Origin: JBBQER01 sp052148155
Lineage (GTDB): Bacteria > Actinomycetota > Acidimicrobiia > IMCC26256 > PALSA-610
Assembly (NCBI GenBank): GCA_052148155.1
Contig: JBKQIY010000073.1
Location: 1-33,051, forward strand
Direction: 5' to 3'
DNA length: 33,051 nucleotides
A program made the translations under genes and the position numbers. Each line of letters starts with the position of its first letter. Position 1 is the first letter of the stretch. Shown in pieces: positions 1 through 7,501 of this stretch. The notes beneath the pieces are model-generated. The model had not been told where the DNA came from. It was given only the letters and a program-made list of their open reading frames with translations, and made no database searches.

Positions 1-631
1 GGGTCACCACCGGAGACGCCGCGAGCGCCTGGACGACCCGGGCCATGTCCTCGTGGCGGCCGACGAACGAGGTCACAGCTAGCGGCAGGTTCCCGGCGTC
101 CTGGGAGCGCAACGGGCCGAAGGTGCCCTCACCCACCTGGAACACCCGAAGCGGGCGGTCCAGGTCCCGCAGGCGGTGCTCTCCCTGATCCAGGAGGGTC
201 ACCTCGGCGTCGACGAGTGCCGCGGTGGCCTGTGAGCACAGGACCTGTCCACCGTGAGCAACGGCCATCAGCCGCGCCGCATGGTTCACCTCAGGCCCGA
301 AATAGTCCCCATCCCGCTCGGATGCTTCGCCCGTGTGTACACCCATCCGCACCCGGACCGTCGCGCCGTCCGGCCAGGACTCCACAGACAACGCATCCTG
401 GATTGCGATCGCCGCCGCCAGCGCATCGTCGGCATGGTCGAACGCAGCATGCACGCCGTCTCCGGTCGCCTTGACGAGATACCCGCGACGCGTATCGATC
501 GCAGCTCTGAGCAGGACATCGTGCCGTTCCAGCGCAGGCCGCATCGCCTCCGGCGCCGACTCCCACAACTGGGTCGAACCCTCAATGTCCGTGAAGAGAA
601 ACGTCACGTTCCCGGACGGCGGCTGCGGCAT
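1..631 (-). CDS. Class III adenylate/guanylate cyclase-domain protein, 3' end outside window
   Basis: About 210 residues are visible from an ATG at 631, and the frame is still open at the left edge. Residues 8-160 form a class III cyclase catalytic domain. The first metal-binding Asp lies in FTDIEGST (D15), the second in ATGDGVHAAF (D58), and NHAARL supplies the Asn/Arg pair near the end of the fold. The visible part ends SFVGRHEDMARVVQALA, the usual entry to an AAA/NB-ARC ATPase module, so the full protein is probably a large cyclase-ATPase signalling protein like the one at 15262-18621. It should make cAMP or cGMP in the cytoplasm; substrate specificity cannot be read here. It lies 64 bp downstream of a cyclic-nucleotide-binding gene on the same strand, suggesting one operon. 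Confidence 0.85.
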   Translation of the reverse strand, partial: MPQPPSGNVTFLFTDIEGSTQLWESAPEAMRPALERHDVLLRAAIDTRRGYLVKATGDGVHAAFDHADDALAAAIAIQDALSVESWPDGATVRVRMGVHTGEASERDGDYFGPEVNHAARLMAVAHGGQVLCSQATAALVDAEVTLLDQGEHRLRDLDRPLRVFQVGEGTFGPLRSQDAGNLPLAVTSFVGRHEDMARVVQALAASPVVT

Positions 632-695
632 CACCGAACGTTACGACGAGCCCGGCACCCACCACCCACCGCTGCAATCAGAAGCAGTTCTGGCG

Positions 696-1124
696 TCAGG
701 CCGACTCGTCGAGCTCCGCGAGACGCTGCGCGGTCGCCGCTAACAATGGCGCGTACAAGTCCGGATACTCCTCGAGGAGCCACCGGAACTGCTGACGGTC
801 AATCACGTCGATCGTCATCGCCGTCCGGGCAACGACCGACGCGTTCCGGGGCCGGTCGAGCAGCAGCGCCATCTCGCCGAAAAAAGTGCCCGGCCCGCGC
901 ACAGCGATGACCGCGCCGTCTCGGCGCACCTCGGCCTCCCCATCAACGACGACGATGAACTCGCGGCCCGTCTCACCCTGACGGATCAGTTCACGACCCG
1001 CCACCGCATCAATCGTCGTCACCAAGCGGTCAACCGTCGCCAACTGCTTCGCAGAAAGATTCTTGAACAACGGGATGTTGGCTAGTTCGTTTCCAGCTCG
1101 ATTACGCACGTCGAACCCCTCCAC
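696..1124 (-). CDS. Cyclic-nucleotide-binding domain protein (single-domain)
   Basis: A 142-residue protein made almost entirely of one cNMP-binding beta-barrel, residues about 15-135. The phosphate-binding cassette reads FGEMALLLDRPRNASVVA, with the Glu and Arg that contact the cyclic nucleotide ribose and phosphate. No DNA-binding helix-turn-helix follows, so it is not a complete Crp/Fnr regulator; it is more likely a sensor or adaptor that binds a partner. The start is a GTG at 1124 with no good ribosome-binding site, so the exact N-terminus is uncertain. The cyclase gene follows on the same strand, which puts a predicted maker and binder of the same second messenger side by side. Confidence 0.85.
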   Translation of the reverse strand: MEGFDVRNRAGNELANIPLFKNLSAKQLATVDRLVTTIDAVAGRELIRQGETGREFIVVVDGEAEVRRDGAVIAVRGPGTFFGEMALLLDRPRNASVVARTAMTIDVIDRQQFRWLLEEYPDLYAPLLAATAQRLAELDESA

Positions 1125-1233
1125 GCAGCGTCACCGCCGAGCAACATAACCGGCCCGACCACCAGCCACCCACAACGAACCATGCTTCCTCCTCTTGTCG
1201 CAACCGGCCCAAATCCTTCTGGGCGAGGCTCGG

Positions 1234-1381
1234 CTCGCACGTGACACGCAGGACGCTCACCGTGAACTACTCGTTCGAGCGAGGCGCCGAGAAATCGACT
1301 CGTGGAGGATCACGACGAGACGCTTGGTGAGGTCTGTGTGCTCGCGGGCTTGCGGTCCACTCGAAGGCCGAGCAGAGAGCA
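1234..1381 (+). repeat. Conserved leader, copy A (candidate structured RNA)
   Basis: About 148 bp here recurs at 2701-2847, also directly before a secreted-protein gene. Positions 1249-1291 are identical to 2716-2758 (43 bases) and contain a self-complementary CTCGTTCGAG core. A predicted hairpin pairs 1327-1331 with 1349-1353; two bases differ from copy B and both keep pairing as G-U wobbles. The flanking GAC/GTC (1319-1321 with 1355-1357) can extend it. It matches no riboswitch class I know. A shared 5' UTR or cis-regulatory RNA is inferred. Confidence 0.6.
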
Positions 1382-1385
1382 CAGC

Positions 1386-1439
1386 ATGGAGTATTGGCAA
1401 CTGGTGGTCGTCGCGTCGCACGTTCAAGGAGAAGCATGA
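1386..1439 (+). CDS. Possible 17-residue leader peptide overlapping the secreted-protein start
   Basis: An ATG five bases after the conserved leader opens a 17-codon frame (MEYWQLVVVASHVQGEA). It ends in TGA at 1437-1439, overlapping the ATG at 1436 of the next gene as ATGA. A purine-rich GAGAG precedes it. In copy B the equivalent position is the start of the secreted gene itself, so this frame sits where the ancestral start may have been. Translational coupling is plausible, but such a short frame could be chance. Confidence 0.3.
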   Translation: MEYWQLVVVASHVQGEA

Positions 1440-2578
1440 ACGCTAAGTTCAGAATCGCGTGTGCTGTGTTCGCGAGCCTTGCGGTGGTGGGCGCCACCAT
1501 CGCCACATTGGCGGCCCCGGTCGCTGCCAGCTCCACCGAGTGCGAGACCGTCTGCAATCTCCACATCGGACATCCGTCGGCCACCGCGACAGGCGCCGCC
1601 GAGTTAGGGCTGCAGTTCCAGTCAGACGTTGCGGGCTGGATCGCCGGTGTGTGCTTCTGGGAAGCACCAACCGAGACCGGCAGTCAGACCGTGACGCTAT
1701 GGGACAGCACGGGAACGAAAGTGGCAACGGCGACGGGCGCCGGCACTCCCGGCGAAGAAGGCTGCGTTGATTTCAACCCGCCGGCGCCGATCGCAGCGAA
1801 CACGACGTATACCGCTTCGTACACTTCCAACACGGCCTACGACGTCGAGCCGGGCCAGTTCTTCGCACCGCTCGTCATCGAACCTCTAAGTTTGTCGGTG
1901 GATGCCGGCGCGTTGGGCGCGCCAGGCTCGTTCCCGACCAGCAGCAGTGCCGGCGATGGCTACGGGGTCGACGTGGCGTTTCTCGACACGCTGACCGGAA
2001 CCATCACCGACTGCATCTCGACGCTGACCGCACCAACTTCTCCGTCGACGGGGCCGGGGCCGGGTTCCGCAGCGGTGAGTTGGACTTCAGCGACGTCGAC
2101 TCCCGCCGGTTGCATCGCCGGATACGTCGTGACCCCGTTCTTGAACGGTGCTGCGCAGCCGCCGACCCTCATTCCCGGGATCGGTACGACCACCGTGATC
2201 TCGGGTCTGATCGACGGCGACACCTACACGTTCACGATTGCCGCCGAGAGTGGGCAGTCGGTAGGTCCGGCGTCGACGCCAACGGGACCGGTCACCGTCG
2301 GGACTCCGACTGCGGCAACCGCGTTGAAGGTCACGCACGTCGGCAAGGGTGCGATACGGGTCGCGTTCCACACGTCGCAAAACAACGGCGCCGCGATCAC
2401 GAAGTACACGGCGACCTGTAAGTCGGCGGACGGCGCGACGAAATCTAAGGCCGGGCAGCGGAGTCCGCTCATCGTGACCGGACTCACCATCGGCAAGGCG
2501 TATCGCTGCACCATCACGGCGACCAACCGCCGCGGAAACGGCCCATCGTCGCGACGCTCAGCAGCCACTACAGGCTAG
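1436..2578 (+). CDS. Secreted DUF4082 / fibronectin type III protein
   Basis: A 380-residue exported protein. The ATG at 1436 is chosen because AAGGAG lies just upstream and it gives a clean signal peptide (MNAKFRIACAVFASLAVVGA, cleavage near VAAS at 31). Residues about 33-175 resemble DUF4082, seen as GLQFQSDVAGWIAGVCFWE, VTLWDSTGTKVATAT and an ANTTYTASYTS segment; this domain is common in actinobacterial extracellular proteins. Two fibronectin-III domains follow (about 190-285 and 290-380). There is no cell-wall sorting signal or C-terminal membrane segment, so it is probably released or held non-covalently. It follows leader copy A. Its function is unknown; a surface or adhesive role is inferred only from domain content. 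Confidence 0.85.
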   Translation: MNAKFRIACAVFASLAVVGATIATLAAPVAASSTECETVCNLHIGHPSATATGAAELGLQFQSDVAGWIAGVCFWEAPTETGSQTVTLWDSTGTKVATATGAGTPGEEGCVDFNPPAPIAANTTYTASYTSNTAYDVEPGQFFAPLVIEPLSLSVDAGALGAPGSFPTSSSAGDGYGVDVAFLDTLTGTITDCISTLTAPTSPSTGPGPGSAAVSWTSATSTPAGCIAGYVVTPFLNGAAQPPTLIPGIGTTTVISGLIDGDTYTFTIAAESGQSVGPASTPTGPVTVGTPTAATALKVTHVGKGAIRVAFHTSQNNGAAITKYTATCKSADGATKSKAGQRSPLIVTGLTIGKAYRCTITATNRRGNGPSSRRSAATTG

Positions 2579-2700
2579 CTCGAGCGGTGTAGTTGTGGTG
2601 TCGTTCGCCGCCACATGGGATTCGACTGCGCGAAAGCAGTGATCGCGCGGAAGTTCGATGTCGCGCTCGAATTCCAACTCAGCCGCCGCACCGGAGCTCG

Positions 2701-2847
2701 CTCGCGCGTGACGTGCAGGACGCTCACCGTGAACTACTCGTTCGAGCGAGGCGCCGAGGCCGCGACTCATAGACCATCAGCTCGGACGCTTGGCGAGGTC
2801 TGCTGCTTCGCGGGCTCGCGGTCCACTTGGAAGCCGAACAGGGAGCA
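2701..2847 (+). repeat. Conserved leader, copy B (candidate structured RNA)
   Basis: Second copy of the leader at 1234-1381, at an offset of 1466-1467 bp with one net indel. The predicted stem pairs 2793-2797 (GCGAG) with 2815-2819 (CTCGC), extended by GGAC at 2784-2787 with GTCC at 2821-2824. Its end supplies the ribosome-binding site GGGAG (2841-2845) for the ATG at 2854. If transcribed, the element would therefore reach the translation start, a position suited to translational control. Confidence 0.6.
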
Positions 2848-2853
2848 TTCAGA

Positions 2854-3399
2854 ATGCGCAAGGTTGCAGGGTTGTTGTTGGCGGCGGCGATGGTGCTGCC
2901 GATCGGTTTGATTGCTTCTTCGGCAGGCGCTGCCGGTGGCACGGTGTGCGGGAGTTCGGCAGGTAGCGCGACGTTTACGCCGCCGTTGCCGTTTCTGTAC
3001 TGCTAGACGTAAGTTTTTGGCATCCTGGTTGCGATTGGGACCATCGGTAAGTGTGTTGGTGGCGGCGTGACCTCGGCTCACACCAAGTTCACGAGCACCA
3101 AGAGTACGACCGGCTCGAACTGCACGACGCTGGTCACCTACAGCCCCACGGCCAAGCCGACCATGGGAACCGAAGTCATTACGTGGAACACCGGCACGAC
3201 CTCAACGGTTGCGCTGCAGCTCCACCAGGTGAAGGGCCACGCGACTGAGACGTCAGTGACCGGAACGATCACCGCGGGTCTCTTCAAGGGCAGCAAGCAG
3301 ACCGGAACCCTCAGCTACACGGCACAGACGAACGGCTGCACCAAGGTCCCGCTGAAGACCGTCACCTACAAGCAACTCACGAGCAGCACGATCAAGTAA
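2854..3399 (+). pseudogene. Secreted protein interrupted by two in-frame stops
   Basis: One reading frame runs from the ATG at 2854 (RBS GGGAG) to the stop at 3399, broken by TAG at 3004-3006 and TAA at 3010-3012. Before the stops lie a signal peptide (MRKVAGLLLAAAMVLPIGLI, then ASSAGA) and a short mature start ending FTPPLPFLYC. After them the frame continues GTIGKCVGGGVTSAHTKFTS and ends with a Thr-rich domain of about 110 residues. Codons around the stops look like T-for-A/C/G substitutions: AAG to TAG and AAA to TAA would restore Lys-Thr-Lys. A complete protein would have about 179 residues. The most likely explanations are a recently inactivated gene or a consensus error; readthrough is unlikely with two stops so close. 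Function unknown. Confidence 0.6.
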
Positions 3400-3433
3400 C
3401 GAGTGGAGTTCGAATTACCTGATCGATTTTGGA

Positions 3434-3465
3434 GATCCCATCGCACGGCCTCGTGCGGTGGGATC
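3434..3465 (+). terminator. Hairpin terminator after the broken secreted-protein gene
   Basis: A 13-bp stem (3434-3446 with 3453-3465, one G-U pair) closes a 6-base loop 35 bp after the gene. No T-run follows, as is usual for actinobacterial terminators. It lies between convergent genes and could serve both strands. Confidence 0.6.
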
Positions 3466-3561
3466 CTCCGCGTCACGATCCGATCGGAGTGCCGATCGGC
3501 GGGTGGTCCGAGGTGCACGCGTTGGTCGCGCCGAGCGACGTTGAGATGCATGCATCGATGT

Positions 3562-4329
3562 CTACGCGCGGCGTGTGCCTTGTACGGTGGTGCTGATGAA
3601 CGACACCTTGATCCCGTCGTCGTCTTCGGTCGGATGGAAGCCGGTGGCGACCCCACGATCGATGTCGGCGCGAAGCAATGCGATCGCAGATTCGCGGTCG
3701 GCGGCGTCGGTCAGTATGACGTCGAGCGCCAGGTTCAGGGGAGTTGTTTCGCCGTAGGTGATTGGCCCGACCGCGTTGTCGACCAGTGCCGCGAGTTCGG
3801 CTTCGGTGAACGCGTGCCGATGCGAAGGGTCAATGCAGCGATGCACTGCGTCGAACGCGTCCCGCACGTCGGGGCTGGGCGTGATCATGTCGGACACCAC
3901 GACGCGTCCGCCGGGCCGACACACTCGCGCCATCTCAGCCACGCTGGTTGCCGGGTCGCCGAAATGATGCACCGAGGCTCGGCACATCACGAGATCGAAC
4001 GAGGCGTCAACGAACGGCAGCGCGGCCGCATTGCCCTCTTGGAGCAACACGTTCTTCACGTTGGCGTCCGCGAGGCGCTGAGCGCCGAGCACGATCAGTT
4101 CGGGTGTGAGGTCGATCCCGACGACTTGGCGGACGTGTGGGGCCGCAACCTCCGCCACGTGTGCGGCGCCGCATGCCACTTCGAGCACGATCATGTCGGC
4201 GTCCAGCGGTCCGATCCACGAGAGCACCGATGCCGGCCGGCGCTGGAACGGCGAGTCGTCGCCGGTGAAGAGCCCGACCTGTTGTTGGAACGAGTTCCGG
4301 ACGATGGCGTCGTGTTCGTGTGCGGTCAT
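3562..4329 (-). CDS. SAM-dependent methyltransferase (class I, methyltransferase-11 type)
   Basis: A 255-residue class I methyltransferase. SAM-binding motif I is VLEVACGAAHVAEVAA (about residues 48-63). It is followed by VVGIDLTPELI for the ribose-binding acidic position, then ALPFVDASFDLVMCRASVHH and the ARVCRPGGRVVVSD strand typical of the UbiE/methyltransferase-11 group. The ATG at 4329 gives a family-like start (MTAHEHDAIVRNSF). A TTG 60 bases upstream could add 20 residues but looks unlike the family. The Shine-Dalgarno sequence is weak. The substrate cannot be predicted; the C-terminal 80 residues are probably the acceptor region. It is monocistronic and convergent with the secreted-protein unit. 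Confidence 0.88.
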   Translation of the reverse strand: MTAHEHDAIVRNSFQQQVGLFTGDDSPFQRRPASVLSWIGPLDADMIVLEVACGAAHVAEVAAPHVRQVVGIDLTPELIVLGAQRLADANVKNVLLQEGNAAALPFVDASFDLVMCRASVHHFGDPATSVAEMARVCRPGGRVVVSDMITPSPDVRDAFDAVHRCIDPSHRHAFTEAELAALVDNAVGPITYGETTPLNLALDVILTDAADRESAIALLRADIDRGVATGFHPTEDDDGIKVSFISTTVQGTRRA

Positions 4330-4755
4330 CTGACCAATGATTTTACCGTTGAGCGGCGCCAACATACGTGGCGGCAATACCTGCTGCAATCCAGGCTCCT
4401 GCGCGCCACGGCGCTGCGTACCGAACCGCGCCGAACCGTGACCGACGTCGCCGCCACCGGATTCGACCGTGTCGGCACGTTTCGCCCGCGCCTTTAAGAA
4501 CCCACACGGCGAGACACCGACGCTGACGCGCCCGCGTCACCCACGCCCAGCCAAAAGCGCGTCTCAGCTAAGCCAGTACTTCAGAGCCAGCGCAATGCGC
4601 TCCCGCTGCCCGAAAGCGCCCAGCGTCACCCAACACCCTAAGCAGCTCCCAAACGCCTCGGCGCCGGCGATAGTGGCTACCGCCAGCTCGTTGAGCCGAT
4701 GAACGTTTGAGGAGAGAAGAAGGGACCAGGGTGATAATCCAGTGGAGGACAGCCG
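4330..4755. other. Intergenic region, no gene recognised
   Basis: This stretch separates divergently transcribed genes and should hold both promoters. No convincing coding frame, RNA gene or repeat was seen. A GGAGG at about 4743 belongs to the DUF1801 gene that follows. Confidence 0.5.
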
Positions 4756-5157
4756 ATGCCGAAAGCGATCAAGGGAAACGTTGGGCGAAAGCCGCCAGAA
4801 CCCTCGGCGACCCACTCCGACATCGACGATTGGTGCCGGCGCCTGATGCCGGATCTGCAGCCCATCGTCAAGCGGTTGGATCAGTCGATCCGAGCGACAG
4901 TCCCCGGTCTTGACTACGCCGTCAAGTGGAAGAGGGCGTCGTACGGGCTCCCCGAACTCGGGTGGATCATTGAAATAGCCACCTACGACGTTTCCGTGAA
5001 TGTCGTTTTCCTCGGCGGCGGCGACTTCGAGTCCCCGCCCCCGCTCGGAACGACCGACCGGACCCGGTACATCAAGGTGACCAAGCTGGAGGAGGCGACG
5101 CGACCCGAGCTGCAGAAGTGGATCAAGCAAGCGGGACGCACGCCGGGTTTGACGTGA
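4756..5157 (+). CDS. DUF1801 (YdhG-like) protein
   Basis: A 133-residue protein matching the DUF1801 fold. Features are the segment RATVPGLDYAVKWKRASYGL, then GWIIEIATYDVSVNVVFLGG, and the closing YIKVTKLEEATRPELQKWIK. Members are small soluble alpha/beta proteins of unknown biochemical role, common in actinobacteria and Bacteroidetes. The ATG at 4756 follows GGAGG at a good distance. The N-terminal 20 residues are basic and probably flexible. No operon partner is evident; the next gene is on the opposite strand. Confidence 0.85.
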   Translation: MPKAIKGNVGRKPPEPSATHSDIDDWCRRLMPDLQPIVKRLDQSIRATVPGLDYAVKWKRASYGLPELGWIIEIATYDVSVNVVFLGGGDFESPPPLGTTDRTRYIKVTKLEEATRPELQKWIKQAGRTPGLT

Positions 5158-5335
5158 CCGGGATCCCGCCCGAACGGCTCGGCGCTCGTCAACTGCCTCG
5201 CAACATCAGGAGCGAGCGTCCCCGAACGCACGGCGAAGGCGATCCGAGGCCCTGTCCTCGAACGCAAAGTGGGGCGTCGACGCCTTTCAGGTCGCTGGTC
5301 CATAGGTCCCGCGACTGCACTGGCTTCACCGGACG

Positions 5336-5381
5336 CGACAGGAGCCGCCACGCGGTGTTTGGGCGCGGGCGGCTCCTGTCG
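5336..5381 (-). terminator. Strong hairpin terminator downstream of the cold-shock gene
   Basis: A perfect 14-bp stem pairs 5336-5349 with 5368-5381 around an 18-base loop. It lies 13 bp beyond the stop of the cold-shock gene. There is no U-run on the minus strand, which fits actinobacterial I-shaped terminators. Confidence 0.7.
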
Positions 5382-5394
5382 GGATTAAGTGATC

Positions 5395-5595
5395 TCAGAT
5401 CACGCGGACGTTTTGCGCTTCCTCGCCCTTCTTGCCAGGAGCGACATCGAACTCGACGCGTTGGCCCTCGTCGAGGCTCTTGTACCCGTCGCCTTGGATG
5501 TTGGAGAAGTGAACGAAGACGTCATCGCCCTGCTCGCGCGAGATGAAACCGAAACCCTTTTCGGAGTTGAAGAACTTGACTGTGCCTTGTGCCAC
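5395..5595 (-). CDS. csp: Cold-shock protein, CspA family
   Basis: A 66-residue OB-fold cold-shock protein. The frame contains both RNA-binding motifs, GFGFI (RNP1) and DVFVHFS (RNP2), and ends EEAQNVRVI as the family does. The GTG at 5595 is chosen because it gives the canonical start AQGTVKFFNSEKGFGFIS; the upstream in-frame extension has no family similarity. It binds single-stranded RNA and DNA in the cytoplasm and acts as an RNA chaperone. It is monocistronic, with a strong hairpin just after the stop. Several csp paralogues are usual, so this need not be the cold-inducible one. Confidence 0.95.
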   Translation of the reverse strand: MAQGTVKFFNSEKGFGFISREQGDDVFVHFSNIQGDGYKSLDEGQRVEFDVAPGKKGEEAQNVRVI

Positions 5596-5910
5596 GAATA
5601 CTCGTTTCTCAGCACGGCAGACCAACCAGTTCGGCCTGCTCGCAGCCAGCAACTGTACTCACCGGACCTCGATGTCGAACGGAGCGACATCCGCATAGGA
5701 ACAGTGGCGAGTGGACTCGCGGCGCTCGCCTGGCACGACCGCTACCGGGCGGTGCGACATCGTCTGTCACTGGCCGCCACCGAGTGAATCCGCGAACTCG
5801 CGAAAGGGCTGCTCACGGTATCTATCGATAGCCGACGGCACCCGATGTCACCCCCCTGATCGCCCTACGAGTCGGTGGGGGCGGACGAAAGCCGCGGCGG
5901 ACGCGCGTTC

Positions 5911-5964
5911 GCACTGACGCCGCCCGCGGCGTGTTTCGCACTGACGCCGCCCGCGGCGTGTTTC
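5911..5964. repeat. Perfect 27-bp tandem duplication, each unit holding a GC hairpin
   Basis: Units at 5911-5937 and 5938-5964 are identical. Each holds an inverted repeat ACGCCG-CCCG-CGGCGT followed by GTTTC. It lies in a gene-free stretch; it could be two stacked terminator-like hairpins or a replication-slippage product. Confidence 0.85.
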
Positions 5965-6296
5965 ATGTTGAACTGCCAGATCGGCGCGTCGCTCGTCAGG
6001 TCGCGGGAGTGTTTGATGGCGTCCTTGCCATCGACCTAGACGACGTCGTCACTAGAGCCGTTCACGCGCGGCGCACTGATCGTTATCGTCGTTGTCTTCG
6101 ATCGCGCTCTGGAACCGCCAACACCAGGGTTCCGGTTTGGGCATCGGCTGCTGGGTGCGTGCGGGGTTCGTGGTGTGATTCTGATGGTCGGGCCGAATGC
6201 TGGGTGGTGGGGGCGTGTGGGGATGTTTTGTGGGTGACGCGGCGCGTTCGAGCGCGTGGGGGCTTGGGTCGTCGGTCTAGTCGCGGGCGTGGCCGG
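5965..6296. other. Gene-free stretch, G/T-rich on the plus strand near 6170-6300
   Basis: No frame with coding character was recognised. The right part (about 6170-6300) is strongly G-over-C biased on the plus strand, with runs such as GGTGGTGGGGGCGTGTGGGG. It lies downstream of the minus-strand methyltransferase and no function is evident. Confidence 0.4.
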
Positions 6297-7193
6297 TCAG
6301 GCTTGCAATCCTGCGGTCGGGCCAGACTGGTTGGTTTGGTGTTCTGACTTTCGTACGAGGACATCCAACGCCTGGGGGGTGATTCCGAACTCCGTGGCGA
6401 CTTCGACGACCGTTTTCCACCGTTTCCGTCGAGATATTCCTCGTTGGCGTTCGTGGACCGTGGTAACCGCCTGTTCCAATGTGTGCGGTGGCGCGGTTGG
6501 CGTCTGACAGTTCACGACGGCGCTGACTCGCCGCCCATTGCGATAGTCCTGAAGTTCTTGGTGTTCAGCAAGTCGCGAGTCCTGCCAGTCGAAGTAGTCG
6601 TAGGTCCATCCGAATGTCGACAGCATCGCGTCGAGTGCAGCCTTGCTGGGATATCCCTCCAGTTGACTTCCGGGGCGCGGGTTGGCTCCTCCGAGCGGAT
6701 TGCGGAGCTCGATGACTGGTGGCTCGAGACGTGAGATGTTCGTATCGATGATGAGCGAGCGCGGAGCAGCGCTAGCAATTTTTGAGAGCAGGAGCAGATG
6801 GTTATTGATGTGATAGAAGAGACCGAAGCAGAAGATAACGTCACAGTGTTCGACGTCGTCGAGACAATCGAACACGTCTCCCGTGATGAAGTGGTACTGG
6901 CTGGGCTGAACCCGGTAGTAGTCCATGTTGTCGTGGCTCTTTGCTACCAGCGTCGGGTCATGTTCGATCCCAATGACATGAGCTGCTCCGTTCTTGAGAG
7001 CAGCGAAACTGAACCGACCATCATGGCTGGCGAGGTCGAGCACCCTCGCCCCCTCGATGAGGTGTCGATTCGCCTGGATCAGCGCGACATAGCGGCCGTT
7101 CAGCCGTTCGGCTACTCGCCCGGTCTCGCTCGTGTCCACGAACCTCGCGAATTCATCGAAGAAGCGGAACGACTCGGACGGCTGATCGCTCAT
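6297..7193 (-). CDS. SAM-dependent methyltransferase (class I)
   Basis: A 298-residue protein. SAM motif I is ARVLDLASHDGRFSFAALKN (about residues 48-67), followed by AHVIGIEHDPTLV with the acidic ribose-binding residue and FITGDVFDCLDDVEHCDVIF for motif II. FCFGLFYHINNHLLLLSKI is typical of methyltransferases of the CmoB/DUF1698 fold group. The C-terminal 80 residues have no recognisable domain; the segment ERQRGISRRKRWKTVVEVA is basic and may be helical. The ATG at 7193 gives the natural start but lacks a well-spaced Shine-Dalgarno. Such enzymes often sit in polysaccharide or small-molecule modification loci; no such partner is next to it here. Confidence 0.82.
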   Translation of the reverse strand: MSDQPSESFRFFDEFARFVDTSETGRVAERLNGRYVALIQANRHLIEGARVLDLASHDGRFSFAALKNGAAHVIGIEHDPTLVAKSHDNMDYYRVQPSQYHFITGDVFDCLDDVEHCDVIFCFGLFYHINNHLLLLSKIASAAPRSLIIDTNISRLEPPVIELRNPLGGANPRPGSQLEGYPSKAALDAMLSTFGWTYDYFDWQDSRLAEHQELQDYRNGRRVSAVVNCQTPTAPPHTLEQAVTTVHERQRGISRRKRWKTVVEVATEFGITPQALDVLVRKSEHQTNQSGPTAGLQA

Positions 7194-7212
7194 CCCTTAT
7201 CCATCGGCTCGG

Positions 7213-7329
7213 CTACCGGCCAATCGAGACCGAAACCGGCACGACGCCCAACGACACAGTCGGCCCGGCCGCAAGCGCCAATACGACCACAGCAGGCACT
7301 ATCCGCCATATCGGGCGCATCGCATTCAT
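7213..7329 (-). CDS. Very short frame with signal-peptide-like sequence (doubtful)
   Basis: A 38-residue frame begins MNAMRPIWRIVPAVVVLALA and ends VSVSIGR. It is basic at the start with a hydrophobic core, like an export signal, but no mature domain follows. It could be the stump of a secreted-protein gene or chance. GGGG lies against the start codon, too close for a good ribosome-binding site. Confidence 0.2.
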   Translation of the reverse strand: MNAMRPIWRIVPAVVVLALAAGPTVSLGVVPVSVSIGR

Positions 7330-7501
7330 CCCCAGCTGCTCGCGGTTCCTGAAAGAGCAATCGTCTGAACGACGAAAAGGAAACCGGCCGGAGTCACACC
7401 GAAGGATTCACAGCAGATGCAAAGCTGAGCCGAGCGGTCGCCTCGAATAGCATTGTTTTGGGAGTTGTACTTCGGAGACGGTGATCTCGGGGAGGCTGCC
7501 G

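Noticed and set aside
1234..1381. c-di-GMP, cobalamin, SAM or ydaO-type riboswitch in the repeated leader
   Set aside because: The conserved core sequences of these classes as I know them are not present in either copy.
2991..3045. Diversity-generating retroelement target as cause of the local substitutions
   Set aside because: Such systems change adenines using a nearby reverse transcriptase and template repeat; neither was seen in the window.
3403..4497. Plus-strand frame of 364 codons
   Set aside because: Antisense to the methyltransferase at 3562-4329, which carries the SAM motifs.
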